A stretch of 28,556 nt of DNA from a bacterium (GTDB lineage: Bacteria; 4484-113; JAFGCY01): contig JADZFO010000044.1 of NCBI GenBank assembly GCA_020849855.1, positions 1 through 28,556 of the forward strand. Reading direction: 5' to 3'. Both the position numbers and the translations under genes were made by a program. Below the pieces are notes generated by a model. That model saw only the letters and a list, made by a program, of their open reading frames with translations. It did no database searches and was not told the origin of the DNA. Below are positions 22,733-28,556 of this stretch, piece after piece; within the stretch, counting starts at the first letter, position 1; every line of letters starts with the position of its first letter.

Positions 22733-23731
22733 ATGCAAACTCGTCGTATCGGGAACCTGGACGTCTCAGTAATTGGCCTGGGCTGCAATAACTTTGGCAT
22801 GCGCATCGACGCTGCGCAGACAAAGCTGGTGGTCGATGCTGCTCTTGGTGCAGGCATCAACTTCTTTGACACTGCGGATATCTATGGCGGCACGAACAGT
22901 GAGCGCTTTCTGGGCGAGGCAATCAAAGGCCGCCGCGACGGAATCATCCTGGCGACCAAGTTCGGCATGGAAATTGACCCTCAGCACCGCGGCGCAGATC
23001 CGGCCTATGTGGCCAAGGCCTGCAATGCCAGCCTGCAGCGCCTGGGAACGGACTACATCGATCTCTACTGGCTGCACCAGCCCGACCCGCTAACACCAAT
23101 AGCGGACACGCTGGGGGCCCTGAATGAACTGGTGCAGGCCGGAAAGGTGCGGCAGATCGGCTGCAGCAACTTCAGCCCAGCGCAGCTTCGTGAAGCCGAG
23201 GCCGAGGCCCAGCGCCTCGGGACGGTGCATTTCACTGCGTTGCAGAATGAGCTGTCCCTGATCCAGCGTGAGGCCCTGCTGCCCCAGGACAGCGAGCACC
23301 CGCGCCAGGGCACCCTGGATGCCTGCCGTGCCCTGAAGATGGCCTTCGTGCCTTACTTCCCTCTTGCTTCAGGTCTGCTGTCTGGCAAGTACAGGCGCGA
23401 TGCCCCCCTGCCGGAAGGCAGCCGCATTGCCGCTTCAGAACGGGCCCAGGCGCGCTACCTGAGCGATGCCAACTGGAAGCTCGTTGAGCGCCTGCAGGGC
23501 TGGCTGGCCGGCAGCGGAGAAAGCAGCGCTGGCGGCGGCTCTGAAGCGGCTCCAGCGGCGAAGGACCTCAGCCTGCTTGAGCTGGCCTTTGCCTGGCTGC
23601 TGGCCCAGAACCCGGTGGCCAGCGTGATTGCCGGCGCCACCAGCCCCGCCCAGGTGCAGGCGAATGCGGCGGCGGCCCGCCGTGAACTCAGCGCTGAGGA
23701 GCTGGCGCAGGTTAACCGCCTGCTGTCTTAA
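22733..23731 (+). CDS. Aldo/keto reductase
   Basis: 332 residues, an NADPH-dependent TIM-barrel oxidoreductase of the AKR superfamily. The catalytic tetrad is visible: Asp46 and Tyr51 (FFDTADIYGG), Lys76 (LATKFGM) and His115 (YWLHQPDP). The cofactor-binding end ASVIAGATSPAQVQANAAA is also present. Subfamily resembles the YhdN/voltage-channel-beta-like group; the substrate is unknown. The ATG at 22733 has GAGGTGG about 6 nt upstream, and a small hairpin (22708-22720) abuts that site. A TAGAGT at 22682-22687 may be its -10. The stop TAA overlaps the convergent gene's stop within TTAA. Confidence 0.9.
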   Translation: MQTRRIGNLDVSVIGLGCNNFGMRIDAAQTKLVVDAALGAGINFFDTADIYGGTNSERFLGEAIKGRRDGIILATKFGMEIDPQHRGADPAYVAKACNASLQRLGTDYIDLYWLHQPDPLTPIADTLGALNELVQAGKVRQIGCSNFSPAQLREAEAEAQRLGTVHFTALQNELSLIQREALLPQDSEHPRQGTLDACRALKMAFVPYFPLASGLLSGKYRRDAPLPEGSRIAASERAQARYLSDANWKLVERLQGWLAGSGESSAGGGSEAAPAAKDLSLLELAFAWLLAQNPVASVIAGATSPAQVQANAAAARRELSAEELAQVNRLLS

Positions 23732-25260
23732 GCTGGGCTGCTGTCAAGGACAAAGAGCTGCGCCGCATCCCGGCGGATGTTGCGCAGCAGGGCCGGGTCG
23801 GCGCTCAGACTGCTGAGCGTCCACCAGTAGAGGTCGTCCTTGGGCCAGCCATAGCTTTCCTGCAGCCACTGGGCATACAGCCATTCCGGCGCGTTGAGCC
23901 GCGCCGCCAGCAGCACGTGGCAGCCCAGGGCGCTAAGCAGCGGCCGCGCCGAGGCGGCGGGCCAGGAGTGCAGGCTGCCCTGGCCCAGCTGTTCCAGCAG
24001 CGGGGCATGCCGGATGGCGAGGTTTCCGGCATCCCGGGGCAGGCAGACCAGGTGCGCTTCCTCTGCACCCGGTTTGACAAGACGGTCCACCTCGCCGGCG
24101 GCCAGCAGCAGACTGGCGGCCAGCAGGCGCTGCAGGGGGTCGCCCGAGCCAGCAAACTCAACCAGCAGCTCCGGTCCCAGCGGCTCCCAGTCATCCGAAG
24201 GGCGCAGGCTGCGGCCATACTCATGCAGCATCAGGATGCTGCTGCCGTGTTCAGGCGGCGCCTCTTCGCGCTCAAGCTCAGATTCGTCATAACCCAGTCC
24301 GGCCAGCACCCGCAGCAGCTCATAGAGGCGGTGCAGGGCAGGGTAGCTGAAGTGGCCCGAGCTGTAGATGCCGATATCCGACATGCCCAGGGCTTCGCCA
24401 TCAAGCCAGCGCTGCAGGCATTCCAGAATGCGACGGGCCGGGTCATGGTGCTGCTCAAAGATTGTGGCCAGGTCCGCCAGGGCGCGGCGCATGGCCACAG
24501 CCGGCTGCGGTCCGGCCGGCACCAGCAGTTCCAGCAACACCAGCAGCACCGCCACCATCAGGTCGCCGCGCACCGAGCGCCGCAGCAGGCCCAGCTCCTC
24601 CATGCAGCGCTCACGCAGCTGCTGCAGCGCGGGATGCTGCGCCAGCACGGCGGATGTAATCCCGGGGCTGATCACCGTACCCGCGGTACTGTCGCTGGCC
24701 TCGCGCTGCGCCTGCAGGTCCTGCCAGGCGCTCTCCATCGCGCTGCAGACCCGGCCCAGCACGTCGGCCGCCAGTTCCTCCGTCAGCAGTGCGCCAAGCC
24801 TGCGGCGGGCCTCGCGGTTGACTTCAGTCTGCGACTCCACCTGGCTGAGGCGCTGCTTCAGGGCGGCAGACTCAGCCTCGCGGGCCCGCTGGTCTGCCTG
24901 GGCCGCATTGCTGATGGACTCCATTTCGTTCTTGTGCAGCTGCTTTTGCTTCTGCTCCAGGCTCAGGCGCTTGAACAGGCCGCCGGGCGCCGGCTCTTCA
25001 TAGCTCTCAAGGAAAATCCGCAGGTCCAGCGCGGCCTGGCTGGCGGCCTGGCGCGCCTTGTCGGCCTTATCCCCGGCGATCCCGACTCGCGCCCGCAGCT
25101 CCGAGAGCTGCTTGGCCAGCTCAGTGCCCTCGGCTTGCAGGTGCTCAATCCGCCGCTGGGTCAGCGCGGCCTGCGCCGGGTCGGCACGCCCGGCCAGCGC
25201 GCGGTAGATCAGCGGCAACAGCAATCGCGGAGAGCGCAGGTTCAGGCGCGGGGTGTGCAT
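23728..25260 (-). CDS. Coiled-coil protein of unknown function
   Basis: 510 residues; family not recognised. Residues about 30-80 and 105-160 are charged, Ala/Gln/Glu/Arg-rich and heptad-like (QRRIEHLQAEGTELAKQLSEL, then EAESAALKQRLSQVESQ), consistent with a two-part coiled coil. A hydrophobic stretch MVAVLLVLLELLVPAGP near 233 might be a buried helix or one membrane segment. The C-terminal half is Leu/Ala-rich and helical. No signal peptide. ATG 25260 has TAAACT 6 nt upstream. It is divergent from the tail-anchored helical-repeat gene, with 67 bp between starts, so the two are probably expressed and may act together. The stop overlaps the aldo/keto reductase stop by 4 bp. Confidence 0.75.
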   Translation of the reverse strand: MHTPRLNLRSPRLLLPLIYRALAGRADPAQAALTQRRIEHLQAEGTELAKQLSELRARVGIAGDKADKARQAASQAALDLRIFLESYEEPAPGGLFKRLSLEQKQKQLHKNEMESISNAAQADQRAREAESAALKQRLSQVESQTEVNREARRRLGALLTEELAADVLGRVCSAMESAWQDLQAQREASDSTAGTVISPGITSAVLAQHPALQQLRERCMEELGLLRRSVRGDLMVAVLLVLLELLVPAGPQPAVAMRRALADLATIFEQHHDPARRILECLQRWLDGEALGMSDIGIYSSGHFSYPALHRLYELLRVLAGLGYDESELEREEAPPEHGSSILMLHEYGRSLRPSDDWEPLGPELLVEFAGSGDPLQRLLAASLLLAAGEVDRLVKPGAEEAHLVCLPRDAGNLAIRHAPLLEQLGQGSLHSWPAASARPLLSALGCHVLLAARLNAPEWLYAQWLQESYGWPKDDLYWWTLSSLSADPALLRNIRRDAAQLFVLDSSPA

Positions 25261-25266
25261 GATGCA

Positions 25267-25272
25267 AGTTTA
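25267..25272 (-). promoter_or_regulatory. -10 box TAAACT for the coiled-coil gene, leaderless spacing
   Basis: On the minus strand TAAACT, 6 nt (TGCATC), then ATG at 25260. It shares a 67-bp divergent region with the next gene's promoter. Confidence 0.5.
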
Positions 25273-25315
25273 GTGCTCGCTGGGCCCCGAGGAGCTGCTT
25301 TAGCTGCCGCTGCGT

Positions 25316-25321
25316 TATCAT
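25316..25321 (+). promoter_or_regulatory. -10 box TATCAT for the tail-anchored protein gene, leaderless spacing
   Basis: TATCAT, 6 nt (TCCCAT), then ATG at 25328. No convincing -35. Confidence 0.5.
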
Positions 25322-25327
25322 TCCCAT

Positions 25328-26767
25328 ATGCTGGAGCGCTGGCTCGCGAGTTATCCTGAACTGGAACTGCTTGATCTGGATATCAAGCCCGGGCGGGCCC
25401 AGCAGCGCGAGACCGCTCGCCTCTTTCCCCTCAGCCGCTTCATGCTCTCGCCCTCCGAGCGGGCGCTGATCTCCTGTCTGGAGCTGCTGGCTTCCGGCGA
25501 TGCCGTCCGGGCCTCTTACATCGCCTACGAACAGCACCGCGGCGGCACGCTCCTGCCGGACCTCGACCTGCTGGCCGGCTGCTTCATGCTGGCCGACGGC
25601 CAGGCAGCCCAGGCCCTGGAACCACTGGCCAAGGTCTACCGCCAGATCCTGGACGAAGAGAGCCCCCTCCCAAGCCCAGGCCTGGCCAGCCGGCGTCTCT
25701 TCCCCGGTCTGCGCATCCTGGCGCGGGTCTGCCCGGTACTGCTGCTGCCGCTCTACCCCAACGAGTACGCGGTTGGTGTGCTTTACGCCATGGCCCTGAT
25801 GCATACCGATCAGCACAGCGCGGCACTGGAAGTGCTGCGCGAGCTGGCCAAGGAGTTCGGCCTCAATGATGAGCTGAAGCTGCTGGGCGGTATGTGCCAC
25901 CTTAGCCGCGAGGATGTGAACGCTGCGCTTTCCGCACTTTCGGCGCCGGAGCACAGCCAGCACGACAGCGTTGAATACGCCCGCTGCCTATACCTTGCCT
26001 GGGCCAGCCTGAAGGCTGGCAAAGTGCGCAGCGCAATCCGCGAGCTGCAGCCCGCCGTGACCCTGACCGCCGATGTTAACCCGCACCTGCATGCGCGGGC
26101 CGCCCTGCTGCTGGCGGAGTGCTACGGCCAGCAGGGCCAGGCGCTGAACGCCCTGCGCGTCAGCGGCCGGGTGCAGGTGGACGAAGTACCGGGCTATGTG
26201 GCGGCCGAGATGCTCAGCCGGGAACAGGAATGGCTGGAGAAGCTGTCTGATCTGGGCAGCTTTGAGCTGGAGCGTCTGGCCCGCTCGGATGGCTTCAGCC
26301 TGGAAGCATCAGTGGAGGAACAGACGATCCTGGTCAGCCACAAACTGGATGTGCACCGCAACCCGCTTGACGAGCTGCGGCCGACGGAGATGAGCTGGGT
26401 CAAGCGCCGGGAAGAAACGGCGCAAATCGAGCAGCTTAAGGACGCCCATGCGCGCGGCCTGCCGCTGCCCAAGCTGAAGGAGCGTTCCTTGAGCCACGAG
26501 GCCCGGGAGTTGAAGCTGGCCATCCTGCGCGCAGAGCAGTGGTGGCCGGGGCGGCGGGAAGCGCTAAGCTCTGCCGCCGCCCGAATGCGCCTGGCGCAGG
26601 AAAGCCCGCTGGCGGTGGGGCATGTGCGCTTTGACTTCTGCGGCGAGCGCCCGGCGCCGCACTACTGGCTGCAGGGCGAGCGCCGCGCCCAGCTTGCGGC
26701 CAGCGTGGCCGGGGCTGCCGTCCTGATCGGCATCGGACTGAGTGTCATGCGTGGGCTGCTGTATTAG
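25328..26767 (+). CDS. Tail-anchored helical-repeat (TPR-like) protein, function unknown
   Basis: 479 residues. Residues about 40-310 are made of Ala/Leu-rich helical pairs resembling degenerate TPR units (YAMALMHTDQHSAALEVLREL, LYLAWASLKAGKVRSAIREL, ALLLAECYGQQGQALNAL), which suggests a protein-binding scaffold. A charged linker follows. The end, AASVAGAAVLIGIGLSVM near 455-473, is a single membrane helix with only a few residues after it. There is no signal peptide, so the bulk should face the cytoplasm. ATG 25328 has TATCAT 6 nt before it. Divergent from the coiled-coil gene; 30 bp before the first DUF2007-like gene. Confidence 0.75.
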   Translation: MLERWLASYPELELLDLDIKPGRAQQRETARLFPLSRFMLSPSERALISCLELLASGDAVRASYIAYEQHRGGTLLPDLDLLAGCFMLADGQAAQALEPLAKVYRQILDEESPLPSPGLASRRLFPGLRILARVCPVLLLPLYPNEYAVGVLYAMALMHTDQHSAALEVLRELAKEFGLNDELKLLGGMCHLSREDVNAALSALSAPEHSQHDSVEYARCLYLAWASLKAGKVRSAIRELQPAVTLTADVNPHLHARAALLLAECYGQQGQALNALRVSGRVQVDEVPGYVAAEMLSREQEWLEKLSDLGSFELERLARSDGFSLEASVEEQTILVSHKLDVHRNPLDELRPTEMSWVKRREETAQIEQLKDAHARGLPLPKLKERSLSHEARELKLAILRAEQWWPGRREALSSAAARMRLAQESPLAVGHVRFDFCGERPAPHYWLQGERRAQLAASVAGAAVLIGIGLSVMRGLLY

Positions 26768-26797
26768 TGTTGGCCCTAAAACGGCCAGGAGACAGAG

Positions 26798-27067
26798 ATG
26801 GACCTGGTGAGAGTCTTTGAAGCGCCGGATGAAGTGACCGCGCAGGCCATGGCCTCATGGCTTGAAAGCAACGGCATCCGGACCGTGATCCAGCCCCTGG
26901 CGCCTTCCGGCTTTGGCGGCCTGGGGGAAGAGCTGCAGGGCCGCTGGGGCGACCTGCTGGTTGATGAAGCCTACGAGGCCAACGCCATCCCGCTGATCCA
27001 GGATTACCTGGCCAGCATGTCGGTGGCCGCGGAGAACGGCGAGGACAGCCCACCGCCTGCAGCCTGA
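26798..27067 (+). CDS. DUF2007-like small protein (first copy)
   Basis: 89 residues. MDLVRVFEAPDEVTAQAMASWLESNGI is the usual opening of DUF2007 (putative signal-transducing) proteins: a short strand, then a helix that ends before a second strand (RTVIQPL). WGDLLVDEAYEANAIPLIQDYL completes the ferredoxin-like pattern. The biochemical role of the family is not established. AGGAGA precedes the ATG at a normal distance, and a TGGCC...GGCCA inverted repeat lies in the 30-bp gap after the previous gene. A second copy lies at 28110-28391, with two lipoprotein genes between. Confidence 0.75.
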   Translation: MDLVRVFEAPDEVTAQAMASWLESNGIRTVIQPLAPSGFGGLGEELQGRWGDLLVDEAYEANAIPLIQDYLASMSVAAENGEDSPPPAA

Positions 27068-27121
27068 GGCAGATTGCCAGCTCAGCATTGAATAAAGCCT
27101 GCGCCTATGCGTCATAGTAGG

Positions 27122-27140
27122 GTGGCCACTCAGCGGCCAC
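27122..27140 (+). other. Leader hairpin next to the ribosome-binding site
   Basis: GTGGCC (27122-27127) pairs with GGCCAC (27135-27140). GGGAGG follows at once, then the ATG at 27151. The hairpin could influence ribosome access. Confidence 0.45.
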
Positions 27141-27150
27141 GGGAGGGCAT

Positions 27151-27561
27151 ATGCGCAGATTCACAGCGCCGCTCGCAGCTCTGCTGCTTCTACTCGCACT
27201 GGCTGCGTCCTGCAGCCCGGCGCCACTGCCGCCTCCCCGCGGCTCGGTCTCCATCTCCGGCACCTGGGACTGGGATGTGCGCTATGAGGACGGCGAGCGC
27301 GTGACCTTCACCATGCGCCTGTTTGAGATCGCCCCGGATGAGTACCGTGCCAGTGTCGACGGCGATGATGTGGGCACGGCCTTCATGGACGGGCGCTACT
27401 TCACCTGGATCTGGAACCGGCCGACCGGCGTCTCGCGCGCTGACGGCACGCACTATGAATGGGGCACCTTCAACGGCGACTACATCGAAGGCAGCGGCTT
27501 TGACACCTTTGACAACGGCAAACCTCGCGCAGACTTTGTGTTCACGGCACGCCAGCGCTAA
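27151..27561 (+). CDS. Small lipoprotein, paralogue A
   Basis: 136 residues, family not recognised. The N-terminus is a lipoprotein-type signal (LALAASC, Cys21) followed by a Pro-rich spacer. The mature part is a compact, probably beta-rich domain opening GTWDWDVRYEDGERVTFTM and ending KPRADFVFTA. It aligns by eye with the next gene throughout: GTWDWDVRYEDG against GIWTWDLVYRDG, YFTWIWNRP against TFRWTWEKP, EGSGFDTFDNGKPRADF against RGSGNERYHDGSPRRTF. GGGAGG lies 5 nt before the ATG. Likely an outer- or inner-membrane lipoprotein; ligand unknown. Confidence 0.8.
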   Translation: MRRFTAPLAALLLLLALAASCSPAPLPPPRGSVSISGTWDWDVRYEDGERVTFTMRLFEIAPDEYRASVDGDDVGTAFMDGRYFTWIWNRPTGVSRADGTHYEWGTFNGDYIEGSGFDTFDNGKPRADFVFTARQR

Positions 27562-27609
27562 ACAAAGGCCCGGCGCGCGGGTCTGATCCAGTCCGGTAGA
27601 GCCGGGATT

Positions 27610-28053
27610 ATGACTGGATGGACAGGACTCCTGCGCGGCGGGCTGGCTCTCGGGGCAGCGCTTCTGCTGGGTGGCCTTAGCGCCTGCGGTGGCGGCGGCT
27701 CAGGGGCTCCCAGATTACCGGCCCCGGATGTACACGGCATCTGGACCTGGGATCTTGTCTATCGCGATGGCAGCCGCCTGCAGTTCTCGATGCTGCTGAC
27801 AGTCAGCAGCGAGGATCGCTATACGGTGAAGGTGGAGGATGAGGACCGCGGCACAGCCAGGATGATCGGGAACACCTTTCGCTGGACCTGGGAGAAGCCG
27901 GACAGCACTACTTTTGCTGAGGGCGTATTAACGGCTATGGATCTAAGCGACGAAATCCGGGGCAGCGGCAACGAACGCTACCACGATGGCAGCCCGCGCC
28001 GCACATTCAGCTTCGTCGCTACCCGCAGCCCGGCGCCAAACGACGAACTGTGA
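27610..28053 (+). CDS. Small lipoprotein, paralogue B
   Basis: 147 residues. Signal with a strong lipobox (GGLSAC, Cys26) and a Gly-rich tether, then the same domain as paralogue A (GIWTWDLVYRDGSRLQFSM through RRTFSFVAT). The two are tandem duplicates with diverged middles. No Shine-Dalgarno is evident at a good distance. TAGAGC at 27597-27602 lies 7 nt before the ATG and may be a leaderless-type -10 box. Function unknown; shared Trp and aromatic residues suggest a common binding fold. Confidence 0.8.
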   Translation: MTGWTGLLRGGLALGAALLLGGLSACGGGGSGAPRLPAPDVHGIWTWDLVYRDGSRLQFSMLLTVSSEDRYTVKVEDEDRGTARMIGNTFRWTWEKPDSTTFAEGVLTAMDLSDEIRGSGNERYHDGSPRRTFSFVATRSPAPNDEL

Positions 28054-28073
28054 TGCTGCTGCCGCGCCGCGCC

Positions 28074-28102
28074 TTGCGGTATTGCCCGCCCGGCACTAGA
28101 CT
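28074..28102 (+). promoter_or_regulatory. Promoter of the second DUF2007-like gene
   Basis: TTGCGG (28074-28079), 17-bp spacer, TAGACT (28097-28102), then 7 nt to the ATG at 28110. This is the best complete example in the window of the short-leader promoter type. Confidence 0.65.
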
Positions 28103-28109
28103 GAGCAGG

Positions 28110-28391
28110 ATGTTACAGCCAGAGGAAGAACTGATTACCGTCTTTCACGCGAACAGCGAGTTCGAGGGCATCTCTATCCGTGACCTGCTGCTGCAGAACG
28201 GAATTCCCACCATTCTGACAAGCGCCAGTGGTGCGTCCGGTTATCTCAACGTATACATGGGCACGGTGCTGTGGCATGGCGAAGTGCAGGTCTACGCGCG
28301 GGATGCCGAGAAGGCGGAAGAGCTTGTTTGCGGCTTCCTCGGCACACTGGGAATGCTTGAAGAGGCAGAGCCGGAACCTGAGCAGGAGTAG
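28110..28391 (+). CDS. DUF2007-like small protein (second copy)
   Basis: 93 residues from ATG 28110. A longer frame to 28050 would include the promoter. EELITVFHANSEFEGISIRDLLLQNGIPTILT has the DUF2007 opening strand-helix-strand pattern, followed by LWHGEVQVYARDAEKAEELVCGFLGTL and an acidic C-terminus. It pairs with the copy at 26798. Function not established. It is the last gene before the palindrome and right end repeat. Confidence 0.72.
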   Translation: MLQPEEELITVFHANSEFEGISIRDLLLQNGIPTILTSASGASGYLNVYMGTVLWHGEVQVYARDAEKAEELVCGFLGTLGMLEEAEPEPEQE

Positions 28392-28415
28392 CGCGTTTAG
28401 AGCGCGCGATAAGGT

Positions 28416-28435
28416 GGGCGGAGCATGCTCCGCCC
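28416..28435. repeat. 20-bp perfect palindrome at the inner edge of the right end repeat
   Basis: GGGCGGAGCATGCTCCGCCC is its own reverse complement. Its outer arm is part of the 125-bp repeat (which begins at 28430). On the minus strand it reads AGGGG-CGGAG-CATG-CTCCG-CCC, the layout of the CTTGT hairpins with a different loop. A smaller GCGCG/CGCGC inverted repeat precedes it. It may terminate the last gene, but no T-run follows. Confidence 0.85.
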
Positions 28436-28554
28436 CTTGTATGTTTACGAGGTACGTGGAGTCACTTTCCCGCCCCGCAGGGTTTCATCAACCTTGGCCC
28501 GTAGATCAGTGCCCCCGTACGGCTATCGGCGGCCGGGATGTCCGGACGGTATCC
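28430..28554. repeat. Right copy of the 125-bp inverted terminal repeat
   Basis: Reverse complement of 1-125 without a mismatch. Two further bases (28555-28556) extend the right copy. Because the copies are inverted, not direct, the window is not a simple circular molecule cut at a repeat. Confidence 0.95.
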
Positions 28555-28556
28555 GA

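Noticed and set aside
23917-25359. 480-codon plus-strand frame opposite the coiled-coil gene
   Set aside because: It is Gln/Arg/Ala/His-rich without motifs and crosses the divergent promoter region. The minus-strand gene has a coherent coiled coil and a -10 box, so that strand is preferred, although neither has a known family.
1-28556. Linear plasmid or Borg-like element because of the inverted ends
   Set aside because: The content is ordinary chromosomal housekeeping and envelope genes, with no replication or partition genes. The repeat is short and the window end more likely reflects assembly.

Overview
The window is a gene-dense, GC-rich stretch of a bacterial chromosome. It carries housekeeping genes (ruvC, ruvA, rsmG, a Sua5/YrdC tRNA-modification gene) beside many secreted, lipobox-bearing proteins, which points to a diderm bacterium. 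The taxon cannot be fixed from this sequence. The dockerin/PKD subtilases, many lipoproteins and hairpin repeats suggest an uncultivated, environmental lineage; that is inference. Both ends carry the same 125-bp sequence in inverted orientation, which most likely marks a dispersed repeat where an assembly contig broke.

Layout. 1-675 holds the left end repeat, a hairpin array and no convincing gene. 676-3266 is a probable defence module: a TIR-domain protein with winged-helix-like C-terminus, then a beta-class DNA methyltransferase fused to an Mrr-like nuclease whose recognition domain has a different base composition. 3721-5560 is a tightly coupled ruvC-ruvA-rsmG operon. 5593-9737 holds a ChaN-like protein, a convergent triheme cytochrome c lipoprotein, a cation-diffusion-facilitator protein lacking half of its transport site, and a secreted coiled-coil protein. 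9826-12930 holds sua5, an M50-type membrane peptidase and a beta-lactamase-fold serine hydrolase. 12994-22657 holds two paralogous lipoprotein subtilases (prodomain, S8, dockerin, two PKD domains, seven propeller-like repeats) flanking an opposite-strand reverse-transsulfuration pair (cystathionine beta-synthase and gamma-lyase/synthase) that is split by a hairpin-repeat array. 22733-28391 holds an aldo/keto reductase, a divergent pair of unknown proteins (one coiled-coil, one tail-anchored), and a nested duplication in which two DUF2007-like genes bracket two paralogous small lipoproteins.

Two genome-wide habits show through. First, at least nine genes have a -10-like hexamer (TANNNT or GATAAT) 6-7 nt before the start codon, which predicts leaderless mRNAs; secreted proteins instead tend to have Shine-Dalgarno leaders. 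Second, a family of hairpins keeps a CTTGT loop while the stem sequence changes with compensation. It occurs at both window ends and between the transsulfuration genes, where its edge supplies a -10 box.
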